64,000 nucleotides of DNA, taken from Metarhizobium sp017305935. GTDB taxonomy: Bacteria > Pseudomonadota > Alphaproteobacteria > Rhizobiales > Rhizobiaceae. Where the stretch lies: contig NZ_JARRIR010000003.1 of assembly GCF_029601685.1 (NCBI RefSeq), positions 62,001 to 126,000 on the forward strand, written 5' to 3'. The stretch's first letter is position 1. Each line of letters begins with the position of its first letter. The translations under genes were made by a program, and so were the position numbers. The notes beneath the pieces are model-generated. The model saw only the letters and a program-made list of their open reading frames with translations, did not search any database and was not told the DNA's origin. Below are positions 1-8,740 of the stretch, one piece after another.

Positions 1-192
1 GTGCCGGCGTTGCGCGCGCTCCTGGAGGCGCGCGAACAACTCGCCAACCTGCAGCGCTACATGAACGGTCGCGTCGATGCGGAAAACAAGCTGCGGGAAT
101 TGCTGTCCAATCCCGAGCTGATGCGGGCCTTGAACGACCGGCAGGCGGCGACGCGGCAGGACGAGCCCGCCGCCGATGACGGCGGCCGGTGA
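1..192 (+). CDS. tssB: T6SS sheath subunit TssB, 3' end only
   Basis: Only the last 63 codons are present; the gene enters from the left edge, so no start is claimed. The visible part is helical and matches the C-terminal pattern of TssB/VipA/ImpB: an LRxLLxxRxxL segment near residues 4-14 of the fragment, then a KLRELLSNPELMRAL-type helix. TssB pairs with TssC to build the contractile cytoplasmic sheath of the type VI secretion system. Identification leans heavily on the immediately following tssC, which overlaps this stop codon or begins 20 bp after it. The extreme C-terminus is acidic and low in complexity. Confidence 0.82.
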   Translation: MPALRALLEAREQLANLQRYMNGRVDAENKLRELLSNPELMRALNDRQAATRQDEPAADDGGR

Positions 193-212
193 TTTCGAGA
201 GGGAACGGTCAG

Positions 213-1703
213 ATGGTCGGGGAAACGGCAAGTCTCAATCAGCCGGCGGAGCAGGCGACCAGTGAGGTCGATGAATTCGCCGCGATCCTCAAGCAGAGCT
301 TCAAGACGCGCACCGAGCGGGCGGCGACCGAGGTCGACAACGCCATCGGCACGCTGGTGCAGCAGGCGCTGGCCGATGCCGACGTCATCAAGGACGACGT
401 GCTCGACACGATCAACGAGATCATCGCCCGGCTCGACGAAAAGCTTTCGGCCCAGATCAACGAGATCATGCATGCCAAGGAGTTCCAGTCGATCGAGAGC
501 GCGTGGCGCGGCCTCAACTACCTGACCAGCAATTCCGAGACCGACAGCACGCTGAAGATCAAGGTGATGAACGTCTCGCGCAGCGAATTGCTTTCGGATT
601 TCAAGCGCTTCGCCGGCGCCAAGTGGGACCAGAGCCCGCTGTTCAAGAAGCTCTACGAATATGAATACGGCGTGCTCGGCGGCGAGCCCTACGGCGCGCT
701 GGTCGGCGACTACAATTTCGACCATACGGCGCAGAGCGTGTCGCTGCTGCGCGATCTCGGCAAGATCGCCGCCGCCGCCCATTGCCCGTTCATCTCGGCC
801 GCCGACCCGACGCTGTTCGGCTTCGACGAATGGAGCGAGCTGGTCAATCCGCGCGATCTCGGCGAAATTTTCGATGCGCCGGATTATGCCGCCTGGCGCT
901 CGCTTCGCGATTCGGAGAATTCCCGTTACGTGGCCCTGTGCATGCCGCGGGTGCTGGCGCGCGAGCCCTATGGCGAGAAATCGATCAAGGTCGAGGAATT
1001 CGCCTTCGAGGAGGAGACCAGCGGCCACAATGCCGGCAATTACGCCTGGATGAACGCCGCCTATGCCATGGCGGTCAACATCAACCGGGCGCACAAGGAA
1101 TATGGCTGGACGGTGCGCATTCGCGGCGTTCAGTCGGGCGGCGAGGTCATCAACCTGCCGCTGCACACCTTCCCGACCGACGACGGCACCGTCGACATGA
1201 AGTGCCCGACCGAGATCTCGATCACCGACCGGCGCGAGGCGGAGTTGTCCAAGGCCGGCGTGCTGCCGCTCGTCCACCGCAAGAACAGCGACAAGGCCGC
1301 CTTCATCGGCGCGCAATCGCTCTACAGGCCCAAGAAGATGACGACGGACGAGGCGACGGCCTCGGAAAACCTGTCCTCGCGCCTGCCCTACATGTTCGCC
1401 TGCTCGCGCTTTGCCCATTATCTCAAATGCATGGTGCGCGATGCCGTCGGCGACACCAAGGAACGCGAGGATCTGCAGCGCTGGCTGCAGGGGTGGATTA
1501 ACCGCTATGTCGATGGCGATCCGCGCAACTCCACCTCGATCGTCAAGGCCAAGAAGCCGTTGGCCGGCGCCAAGGTGGATGTCTACGAAGATCCGGAAAA
1601 TCCCGGCTACTACGCGGCGAAGTTTTTCCTGCGACCGCATTACCAGCTCGAAGGCATGGATATCGGGCTCAGCCTGGTCTCGAAACTGCCGGCGGAAAAG
1701 TAA
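213..1703 (+). CDS. tssC: T6SS contractile sheath large subunit TssC
   Basis: A 496-residue protein of full family length. It contains the TssC/VipB/EvpB signature regions: an AKEFQSIESAWRGL helix near residue 90, the VGDYNF and GKIAAAAHCPFI segments, and a C-terminal RPHYQLEGMDIGLSLVSKLP end that is highly typical of the family. It forms the outer sheath with TssB, and contraction drives the Hcp tube outward. I chose ATG 213 because GAGAGGGA lies about 8 bases upstream; an in-frame GTG at 189 overlaps the tssB stop but has poorer support. A perfect hairpin (1720-1742) follows the stop codon and separates this cistron from hcp. Confidence 0.96.
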   Translation: MVGETASLNQPAEQATSEVDEFAAILKQSFKTRTERAATEVDNAIGTLVQQALADADVIKDDVLDTINEIIARLDEKLSAQINEIMHAKEFQSIESAWRGLNYLTSNSETDSTLKIKVMNVSRSELLSDFKRFAGAKWDQSPLFKKLYEYEYGVLGGEPYGALVGDYNFDHTAQSVSLLRDLGKIAAAAHCPFISAADPTLFGFDEWSELVNPRDLGEIFDAPDYAAWRSLRDSENSRYVALCMPRVLAREPYGEKSIKVEEFAFEEETSGHNAGNYAWMNAAYAMAVNINRAHKEYGWTVRIRGVQSGGEVINLPLHTFPTDDGTVDMKCPTEISITDRREAELSKAGVLPLVHRKNSDKAAFIGAQSLYRPKKMTTDEATASENLSSRLPYMFACSRFAHYLKCMVRDAVGDTKEREDLQRWLQGWINRYVDGDPRNSTSIVKAKKPLAGAKVDVYEDPENPGYYAAKFFLRPHYQLEGMDIGLSLVSKLPAEK

Positions 1704-1719
1704 GGCGACGCGATCATGC

Positions 1720-1742
1720 CCGCTGCGGATGGTTCGCAGCGG
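1720..1742 (+). terminator. Hairpin between tssC and hcp
   Basis: CCGCTGCG (1720-1727) is perfectly complementary to CGCAGCGG (1735-1742) around a 7-base loop. It begins 17 bases after the tssC stop. There is no U-tract, so an attenuator, RNase-processing or 3'-stabilising role is as likely as termination. Confidence 0.5.
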
Positions 1743-1873
1743 TGAATTGCAACCGGATGCCGGGAAATGCCCTGACGGAAGCGGTCCTCTCACGATAATG
1801 CGACGCGAACGCGTCCGCTTCACCGATCATCGATTTTTCGCGGTGTTCAAACCGACCAGGTGAGGGACGTGTC

Positions 1874-2362
1874 ATGCCGACAAACATGCATCTGAAAATC
1901 GACAGCATTCCGGGAGAATCGCGCAAGAAGGGCCATGACGACCAGATCGAGCTTTTGAGCTGGTCCTTCGGCATGGACCAGCAGGCCTCCGTCGGCCATG
2001 GCCACGGATCGGGCGCCGGCCGCGTCAAGGTTCACGATCTCGTCGTGACGAAATATCTCTGCAAGGCGGATTCGGCGCTGATGAAGCATTGCTGCAACGG
2101 CAAGCACATTCCGGAAATCACGCTCTACGCCGAAAAGGCGGGCGGCGAGGATCCGGTCGAATACGTCAAGTTCGTTTTCAAGCAGGTTCTGGTCACCAAC
2201 CATACCATCAGCGGCGCCGAGGACGGCGACCAGGTGCTGGTGCAAGTGGCGCTGAACTTCGCCGAATACGTCTTCACCTATAAGCAGCAGGAGGCTGAGG
2301 GCACCGCCGGTTCCGACGTCACCCAGGGCTGGAACATCGCGCAGAACGCAGCCGCGGCCTGA
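1874..2362 (+). CDS. hcp: T6SS tube protein Hcp (TssD)
   Basis: A 162-residue Hcp family protein. The N-terminus (MHLKIDSIPGESRKKGHDDQIELLSWSF region, residues 5-32) and the segments VHDLVVTKYLCKADSALMKH and VKFVFKQVLVTNH are characteristic of the Hcp1 beta-barrel that stacks as hexameric rings inside the TssBC sheath and is exported. GAGGGA lies 8 bases before the ATG. The cistron sits in its own space, with about 170 bases before it and 220 after, and hairpins on both sides. This would allow separate control of this abundant component. The family assignment is secure; the differential-expression idea is inference. Confidence 0.96.
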   Translation: MPTNMHLKIDSIPGESRKKGHDDQIELLSWSFGMDQQASVGHGHGSGAGRVKVHDLVVTKYLCKADSALMKHCCNGKHIPEITLYAEKAGGEDPVEYVKFVFKQVLVTNHTISGAEDGDQVLVQVALNFAEYVFTYKQQEAEGTAGSDVTQGWNIAQNAAAA

Positions 2363-2388
2363 GTTTTCAGCGGGTTCAAGAGGCAAGG

Positions 2389-2419
2389 CTGCCGCCGCGT
2401 CGGACGATGCGGCGGGCAG
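2389..2419 (+). terminator. Strong hairpin downstream of hcp
   Basis: The left arm 2389-2401 pairs with the right arm 2406-2419 across a GGAC tetraloop, with one G-U pair and one bulged C. It starts 26 bases after the hcp stop and lacks a U-run. It may protect the hcp mRNA 3' end or attenuate transcription into tssE. Confidence 0.5.
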
Positions 2420-2469
2420 GCGCGATGCCGCGGGACGTTTGTAAGCCAGGAAAGCGGTTGCCGCCTATT

Positions 2470-2513
2470 CCATTCTCTCCGCTGGGAGAAAGTGTTTGCG
2501 GCATCGGCGTGCC
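2470..2513. repeat. Intergenic repeat fragment, hcp-tssE gap
   Basis: A small hairpin (TTCTCTC at 2473-2479 region pairing with GGGAGAA) is followed by an 18-mer at 2496-2513. The 18-mer recurs with one mismatch at 8996-9013, again just after a GGGAG run. This suggests a dispersed short intergenic element of the rhizobial type. Confidence 0.45.
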
Positions 2514-2585
2514 GTATCGGGCAGGTCCCGCGCTGTCGGGAAAGAATGTGTTCGAGGGTGTGGAAAAAGACGAAAGGCCGAGGTC

Positions 2586-3131
2586 ATGGCGGAAGAGGTC
2601 CGGTATCATGTGCCGCTGATGCACGCCTTTCGCGATGCCTACCGCAAGGGCGATTCCCGCCGTTCGCCACGTGACGACGGCGAGGATCGCGCCCCGTCCG
2701 AAGCCGAGGCGGTGCGTCGACGCGGCCTCAGCGAGACGCAGATCCGCGATACTGTGCTCGAGGATATCGGCGCCATCCTGTCGACCGTCGACCTGCAATC
2801 GGCCGTCGAGATCGACGACCTGCCGCATGTCTCGCGCTCGATCCTCAATTTCGGCCTTTACGACATCATGCATCTGACCAGCGAGGACTCGCGGGTCTCG
2901 GAAATCGAGCGCAACATTGTCGCCGCCCTTCTGTGCTACGAGCCGCGCATCCGCCGCGACAGCCTGCAGGTGGAATGGTCGCAGCGCATCGACGACGTGC
3001 AGCAGAAAATCCGGCTCAGCATTTCCGCCGAAGTCGACAGCCGCCCGGTGAACATACCCGTCGATTTCACGGCGGAAGTCGATCTCAGCGCCTGCACCGC
3101 CGTGATCGCGCGAGGGGCGGAGCGAAAATGA
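2586..3131 (+). CDS. tssE: T6SS baseplate wedge protein TssE
   Basis: A 181-residue protein with a gp25/GPW-like lysozyme-fold domain of the T6SS baseplate. The segments TVLEDIGAILSTVDL, VSRSILNFGLYDI and IVAALLCYEPRIRRDSLQV follow the TssE pattern, including the conserved EPR. The N-terminal 50 residues are charged and likely flexible, a little longer than in short TssE proteins. I chose ATG 2586; the in-frame upstream codons read as Cys/Arg-rich non-coding translation. The stop overlaps the tssF start as ATGA, so the two are translationally coupled. TssE joins TssF, TssG and TssK in the wedge complexes from which the sheath is built. Confidence 0.9.
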   Translation: MAEEVRYHVPLMHAFRDAYRKGDSRRSPRDDGEDRAPSEAEAVRRRGLSETQIRDTVLEDIGAILSTVDLQSAVEIDDLPHVSRSILNFGLYDIMHLTSEDSRVSEIERNIVAALLCYEPRIRRDSLQVEWSQRIDDVQQKIRLSISAEVDSRPVNIPVDFTAEVDLSACTAVIARGAERK

Positions 3132-5068
3132 ACCGCGAATTCCTGGAATTCTACGACCGCGAACTGAAAATCCTTTATGAGCGCTCGCAGGAATTCGCCG
3201 AGGAATTTCCGGGCGTCGGCAAGCGCCTGGGAGCGCTGACCGAGGAGAAGATCGACCCTGCCATTGGCGGCTTGCTGGAAGGCGCCGCCTTCATGGCCGC
3301 GCGCGTGCAGCTGAAGCTGAAAAGCGAATTCGACACCTTCACCGTCGAGCTGATCGAGCAGCTGCTGCCCGGCTTCCTCGCGCCGACGCCCTCGTTCGCC
3401 ATTGCCCAGGCGCGGCCGGATTATGCCAATCCGGCGCTGAAGAACGGCATGCGTCTCAAGGCCGGGCAATATATCGAGACCGCCTTCATGGAGCGCGAGC
3501 GCCGCGTCGCCTGCCGTTATCGGCTGGTGTCGGATATCCATCTCTGGCCCTATGCGGTGGCCTCGGCCAGCTACCATCCCTCCGCCGCGCCGCTGCAGGC
3601 GCAGGGCTTCGATTGCGGCCCGACGGTCGCCTCGGGGCTGCAGATCGATCTCGAACTGCGCGACAATGCCGAGGGCCAGCCGCGCGCGGCCGATCTCAAG
3701 GTTTCCGCCTCGCCGGCCGACGAATTCACCTTCCACCTCACCGGGCCGATGAGTGATGCGGTGTCGCTGTGCGAGCAGGTGTTTTCGCGGCTGGAAAAGG
3801 TGGCGATCCGCTATCTCAACGCGGCGGGCGACCCGCGTTTCATCCTTGTCGATCCCGCAAGCATCGAGCCGGTTGGCTTCCGGCGCGGGGAATCGCTGTT
3901 TTCCCATGACAACCGTTTTTTCGGCGGCTTCAACCAGTTGCGCGAATATTTCGCGTTTCCGGCCAAATATCTGGGCTTTCGCATTTGCGGGCTGGAGCGG
4001 CTGCTGAAAAACGTCGATGCCTCGGGCGTCTCGCTGCTCTTGGCCTTTTCCGATGTCGTGCCGCGCCTCGCATCGATGGTGAAGGGGGCGTGGTTCGCGC
4101 TCTATGCAGCGCCGGTGACCAATCTGTTCGACATGGTCTGCGCGCCCGTGCCGGTGCGCAGCCAGGAGGACGAATTTCCGGTGATTCCCGACCGCAGCCG
4201 CACGCTGGATTACGAGGTCTACAAGATCCTCGACGTCACGGCGCAATTGCCGCGCAGCAAGGAAGCGGTGCGGGTCTTCCCGCTCTATTCCGCCCCGACA
4301 GACAATGTGCCGCTGGCGCATGCGCCCTATTATTCGGTGCGGCGACTGGAGCGGCAGCGCACCAATCGCGAACGCCGCTTCGGCATGCGCAGCACCTATC
4401 TCGGCACAGAAACCTTTTTGTCGCTGCGCGAGCCGCCCGGCGGCATCGACGGCGAGCATGTGCGCACGCTGAACGTGCGGGCGTTGGTCACCAACCGCCA
4501 TCTGACCGACCAGTTGCCGGTTCGGCGCGGCAGCCCGGATTTCTTCCTGCTCGACGACACCACCATCCAGTTCGATTGCATCGCCGGGCCGACGCCGCCG
4601 CGCGAATCCGTGCTGGTCGGGGCGCGGCGCGGCAAGAGCAGCGAGTCCACTGGCGCACTCCTCTGGAAGCTGGTCAGCCTGCTGCAATTCAATCATCTCG
4701 GCCTTGCCTCGCGCCCCGGCAAGCAGCCGGTCAATGCGCTGCAGGAGTTGCTGATGGTGTTTTCCGACACCGCCAATGCCTTCATCGAACGCCAGATCAG
4801 AGGCATCCTCGATGTCGCCGTGCAGCCGGCGGTGCGCAAGGTGCGCCTGCAGGATCGCTATGCTGTGGCGCGCGGGCTGGAAGTGACGGTGACGCTGGAC
4901 GAAAACGCCTTCGAAGGGCAGGGCGCCTTCCTGATGGGCATGGTGCTTAGCCGTTTCCTCACCGAATATGCCGGGCTCAACAGTTTCGTGGAAACCGTGA
5001 TTGTCTCCAAGCAGCGGGGCCTGCTGAAACGCTGGCCGCCGGAAATCGGCGAAAGGGCCGCGCTATGA
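3128..5068 (+). CDS. tssF: T6SS baseplate protein TssF
   Basis: A 646-residue TssF/ImpG/VasA protein of normal length. It begins with the family signature MNREFLEFYDRELKILYERS and continues EFPGVGKRLG, then IEQLLPGFLAPTPSF near residues 77-91. The C-terminal part contains the FLTEYAGLNSFVETVI motif seen in the family. It overlaps tssE by ATGA and tssG by ATGA, so tssE, tssF and tssG are translated as a coupled block, as expected for stoichiometric baseplate wedge subunits. No truncation or frameshift is visible. Confidence 0.96.
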   Translation: MNREFLEFYDRELKILYERSQEFAEEFPGVGKRLGALTEEKIDPAIGGLLEGAAFMAARVQLKLKSEFDTFTVELIEQLLPGFLAPTPSFAIAQARPDYANPALKNGMRLKAGQYIETAFMERERRVACRYRLVSDIHLWPYAVASASYHPSAAPLQAQGFDCGPTVASGLQIDLELRDNAEGQPRAADLKVSASPADEFTFHLTGPMSDAVSLCEQVFSRLEKVAIRYLNAAGDPRFILVDPASIEPVGFRRGESLFSHDNRFFGGFNQLREYFAFPAKYLGFRICGLERLLKNVDASGVSLLLAFSDVVPRLASMVKGAWFALYAAPVTNLFDMVCAPVPVRSQEDEFPVIPDRSRTLDYEVYKILDVTAQLPRSKEAVRVFPLYSAPTDNVPLAHAPYYSVRRLERQRTNRERRFGMRSTYLGTETFLSLREPPGGIDGEHVRTLNVRALVTNRHLTDQLPVRRGSPDFFLLDDTTIQFDCIAGPTPPRESVLVGARRGKSSESTGALLWKLVSLLQFNHLGLASRPGKQPVNALQELLMVFSDTANAFIERQIRGILDVAVQPAVRKVRLQDRYAVARGLEVTVTLDENAFEGQGAFLMGMVLSRFLTEYAGLNSFVETVIVSKQRGLLKRWPPEIGERAAL

Positions 5069-6060
5069 CCCTGCCGAAGGAGCTGGAAACCGAGCCGTAT
5101 CGCTTCAACCTCTTCAGCCTGCTGCGACAGCTGGAGCGCGAGACGCCGGGCAAGCCGCGCATCGGCGACAGCTCGACCTTGGCCGAGGAGGTGGTGGCGT
5201 TGTCGCAGGATCCGTTCCTCGCCTTTCCCGCCGCCAATATATCAGGCGTTTCGCAGACGCCGCATGGCGTGCCGCGCCTGCATACCCGCTTTCTCGGCAT
5301 GTTCGGGCCGCAGGGGGCGCTGCCGCTGCATGTGACGGAGGAGACCTATCGCTGGTCGCTGCGCGATCCCTCCTTCGCCCGTTTCGTCGATATCGTCTCG
5401 ACACGCTTCCTGCAGCTCTTCTACCGCGCCTGGGCCGATGCGCGGCCCATCGGCCAGGCGGAGCGGCCGGCCGAGGACCGCTTCTTCGCCTTCGTCGGCA
5501 GTTTCGAGGGCATCGCGACGCCGGCCATGCGGCAGGTGGATACGGTCAGCGATCTTGCCAAGACCCCGTTTGCGGGGCTCGCCAACATCCATGTAAAAAG
5601 CGCCGCCGGGCTGGAGCAGTTTCTGCGCGGGCTGTTCGGCCTCGAGGCCGAGGTGCAGCAATGGATCGGAAGCTGGCTGACCTTCGAGGAGCGGGAGCGC
5701 ATGCGCTTCGGCGGCGGGCAGGCGGGGCTCGGCCTCAATGCCTATCTCGGCCAGCGGGTGCATACCATCTGCGAGCGCATCCGGGTGCGTATCCGCTGCC
5801 GCGACAAGCGCCATTACGAAAGCCTGCTGCCCGGCGGGCGGCAGTTCCGGCCGCTGGCCGATGCGCTGTTCTTCTTCTGCGGCTATCGTCACGAGATCGA
5901 GGTGGAGCTTGGCATTCCCGCGCCGCAGGCGCCGGGCGTGCGCCTTGGCGGCGAGGGCAGGCTTGGCTGGACGTCCTGGGTCGCGCCCCGCGACGACGCC
6001 CCGGAAAACGGCTATTATTTCGAGGCCCGTTTCGATCCCATGATGCGGCGGGAGGCCTAA
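5065..6060 (+). CDS. tssG: T6SS baseplate protein TssG
   Basis: A 331-residue TssG/ImpH/VasB protein. The start (ETEPYRFNLFSLLRQLER, residues 7-24) and segments such as FLGMFGPQGALPLHVTE, FYRAWADARP and GLNAYLGQRVHTICERIRVRI are typical of the family. TssG binds TssF and TssE in the baseplate. The ATG overlaps the tssF stop (ATGA). The gene ends 64 bases before clpV, and that gap holds an inverted repeat. Confidence 0.95.
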   Translation: MTLPKELETEPYRFNLFSLLRQLERETPGKPRIGDSSTLAEEVVALSQDPFLAFPAANISGVSQTPHGVPRLHTRFLGMFGPQGALPLHVTEETYRWSLRDPSFARFVDIVSTRFLQLFYRAWADARPIGQAERPAEDRFFAFVGSFEGIATPAMRQVDTVSDLAKTPFAGLANIHVKSAAGLEQFLRGLFGLEAEVQQWIGSWLTFEERERMRFGGGQAGLGLNAYLGQRVHTICERIRVRIRCRDKRHYESLLPGGRQFRPLADALFFFCGYRHEIEVELGIPAPQAPGVRLGGEGRLGWTSWVAPRDDAPENGYYFEARFDPMMRREA

Positions 6061-6104
6061 GCAATTCCAGCAGAAGTGTGAAGCGGTTTTGCGTCCGGAA
6101 TTGC
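6061..6104. repeat. Inverted repeat between tssG and clpV
   Basis: GCAATTCC (6061-6068) is the exact reverse complement of GGAATTGC (6097-6104), with 28 bases between. The GCGTCCGGAATTGCG wording is like short intergenic repeats commonly met in rhizobial genomes. It immediately follows the tssG stop. Confidence 0.5.
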
Positions 6105-6124
6105 GACAAAAAGAGGAGGGTGAC

Positions 6125-8740
6125 GTGAGCGACATCAGTCTGGAGACCGTCACGGGCAAGCTGAACCCGGTCGGCTACGAAACCTTCATGAAGGCGCTGC
6201 GCCATGCCAAGGTGGCGGGCAATCGCAATGTCGAGCTGGCGCACTGGTTCCTGCATATGCTGCAGAACGACCGCTCGGACATGTCCTGTATTCTCGACCA
6301 GATGAAGCTTGATCGTGGCCGGATGCTCTCCGATATCACGGCCGCACTGGGCGCGCTTCGCGGCAACCAGACGGAAATGCCCAATATCGCCCCGCATGTC
6401 TTCGACCTGCTGGACCGCAGCTGGCATTATGCGACGCTGCAATTCGGCGAATTGCAGATCCGCACCGGTCATATCCTGCTGGCGGGCCTGAAATCGCTGG
6501 AGATTGCCCGGGCGCTCACCACCCTTTCGCCGCTGTTTAGCAAGGTCAATCCGGACCGCATCACCGTCGAATTTTCGGCGCTCACGGCCGATTCCGCCGA
6601 GCGCGATGCTCGCCCGGTCGATGGTTCGGGAACGATCGCCGCCGGCGGCGCGCTGGCCGAGGGCGCGCCGAAAGGCACGACGGCGCTGTCGCGCTTCACC
6701 ATCGACATGACCGAGCAGGCCGCCTCCGGCAAGCTCGATCCCGTGGTCGGCCGCGACGAGGAGATCCGCCGCATCGTCGACGTCTTGTCGCGGCGGCGGC
6801 AGAACAATCCGATCCTCACCGGCGAGGCCGGCGTCGGCAAGACGGCGGTGGTCGAAGGCTTTGCCCAGCGCATCGCCAGCGGCGACGTGCCGCCGCCTTT
6901 GAAAAACGTGCGGCTGCTGGCGCTGGATATCGGGCTGATGCAGGCCGGGGCCTCGATGCGCGGCGAATTCGAGCAGCGGCTGCGCTCGGTCATCGACGAG
7001 GTGCAGGCCTCGCCCACCCCGATCATCCTGTTCATCGACGAGGCGCATACGCTGATCGGGGCCGGCGGCGCGGCCGGAACCGGGGACGCCGCCAACCTGC
7101 TGAAGCCGGCGCTGGCGCGCGGCACGCTGCGCACCATCGGCGCCACAACCTGGTCGGAATACCGGCAATATTTCGAGAAGGATCCGGCGCTCACCCGTCG
7201 TTTCCAGCCGGTGCAGGTCGATGAGCCCTCCATCGAGAAATGCTGCACCATGCTGCGCGGCATCCTCCCTTCCATGGAAAAGCATCATGGGGTGCGCATC
7301 TCCGATGCAGCGCTGACCGCCGCCGTCGAGCTTTCGGTGCGCTACATCCCGGCGCGGCAATTGCCGGACAAGGCGGTGAGCCTGCTCGACACCGCCTGCG
7401 CCCGCGTCGCCATCAGCCAGAATACGACGCCAGCGATGGTCGCCGACCTGCAAGTCTCCATCGAGGCGGCGGAAAAGGAGCTGGCGGCGCTGGAAAACGA
7501 CCGCGAACTCGGCGGCATCGACCAGCAACGGCTCGACGAACTGACCGGTCTGATCGAGGCCAAACGCGCCGAACTGGCCGAGGCGGAAGCCGAGCTTGCC
7601 CGCGAAAAGGCGCTGGTCGATGCCGTCATCGCCGCCCGCGCAAGGGCGCGCGAGGGCGGCGACGGCTCGGAACTGGCGACGCTTGCCGGCGACCTCGACG
7701 CCATCGATGCCGACCGGCGCATGGTTTATGCCCATGTCGACGAGCAGGCGGTGGCGGCCATCGTCTCGGCCTGGACCGGCATTCCCGTCGGGCGCATGGT
7801 GCGCGACGAGGTGCAATCGATCCTTAACCTGCCCGAAGTCCTGAACCGCCGCGTCATTGGCCAGAGCCACGGCCTGGAGCTGATTGCGCGGCGCATCGCC
7901 ATCAGCCGCGCCAGGCTCGACAATCCGAACAAGCCCATCGGCGTCTTCATGCTCTGCGGCCCCTCCGGCGTCGGCAAGACCGAGACGGCGCTGGCGCTCG
8001 CCGAGGCGATCTATGGTGGCGAGCAGAACATCGTCACCATCAACATGTCGGAATTCCAGGAGGCGCATTCCGTCTCGCTCTTGAAGGGCGCGCCGCCCGG
8101 CTATGTCGGTTATGGCGAGGGCGGGCGGCTGACCGAGGCTGTGCGGCGAAAACCCTATAGCGCCGTGCTGCTCGACGAGGTGGAAAAGGCCCATCCCGAT
8201 GTCCACGAGCTGTTCTTCCAGGTATTCGACAAGGGCCGCATGGAGGACGGTACCGGCCGGGCCATCGATTTCAAGAACACGCTGATCATCCTCACCTCGA
8301 ATGTCGGCACCGACGTCATCATGGAGATGACCGATTCCGGGCGCAAACCCGCCGATGTCGAGGCGCTGAACGCGGCGCTGAGGCCGCATCTGCTCGCCGT
8401 CTTCCCGCCGGCGCTGCTTGGGCGCATCACGATCATCCCCTATGTGCCGCTGTCGCCGGATATGCTCGGCCGCATCGTGCGCCTGCAACTCGGCCATGTC
8501 GGCAAGCGGGTGGAGGATGCCTACGGCGCCCGCTTCGATTACACCGACGCCCTCGTCACGGAAATCGTCTCGCGCTGCACAGAACCGGATTCCGGCGGGC
8601 GCATGATCGACAACATCATCATGAACCAGCTTCTTCCCGATCTGGCCCGGGCGTTTTTGCAGAAATCGATGGAAGGGACGGAGCCGTCGCGGGTGGAGAT
8701 CGATGCGAAAGAAGGAGCGTTTGCCTACACGATTGAATGA
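6125..8740 (+). CDS. clpV: T6SS AAA+ unfoldase ClpV (TssH)
   Basis: An 871-residue Clp/Hsp100 protein. The order is a Clp-N-like sheath-recognition domain (about residues 1-150), a first AAA+ module with Walker A GEAGVGKT near residue 234 and Walker B ILFIDEAHTL, a coiled-coil middle region rich in Ala/Glu, and a second AAA+ module with Walker A GPSGVGKT near residue 612 and Walker B AVLLDEVEKAHPD. The position after tssG and the TssH-type N-terminus distinguish it from housekeeping ClpB. It disassembles contracted TssBC sheaths for reuse. I chose GTG 6125 because GAGGAGGG stands just before it; a TTG at 6089 is in frame but unsupported. Confidence 0.95.
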   Translation: MSDISLETVTGKLNPVGYETFMKALRHAKVAGNRNVELAHWFLHMLQNDRSDMSCILDQMKLDRGRMLSDITAALGALRGNQTEMPNIAPHVFDLLDRSWHYATLQFGELQIRTGHILLAGLKSLEIARALTTLSPLFSKVNPDRITVEFSALTADSAERDARPVDGSGTIAAGGALAEGAPKGTTALSRFTIDMTEQAASGKLDPVVGRDEEIRRIVDVLSRRRQNNPILTGEAGVGKTAVVEGFAQRIASGDVPPPLKNVRLLALDIGLMQAGASMRGEFEQRLRSVIDEVQASPTPIILFIDEAHTLIGAGGAAGTGDAANLLKPALARGTLRTIGATTWSEYRQYFEKDPALTRRFQPVQVDEPSIEKCCTMLRGILPSMEKHHGVRISDAALTAAVELSVRYIPARQLPDKAVSLLDTACARVAISQNTTPAMVADLQVSIEAAEKELAALENDRELGGIDQQRLDELTGLIEAKRAELAEAEAELAREKALVDAVIAARARAREGGDGSELATLAGDLDAIDADRRMVYAHVDEQAVAAIVSAWTGIPVGRMVRDEVQSILNLPEVLNRRVIGQSHGLELIARRIAISRARLDNPNKPIGVFMLCGPSGVGKTETALALAEAIYGGEQNIVTINMSEFQEAHSVSLLKGAPPGYVGYGEGGRLTEAVRRKPYSAVLLDEVEKAHPDVHELFFQVFDKGRMEDGTGRAIDFKNTLIILTSNVGTDVIMEMTDSGRKPADVEALNAALRPHLLAVFPPALLGRITIIPYVPLSPDMLGRIVRLQLGHVGKRVEDAYGARFDYTDALVTEIVSRCTEPDSGGRMIDNIIMNQLLPDLARAFLQKSMEGTEPSRVEIDAKEGAFAYTIE

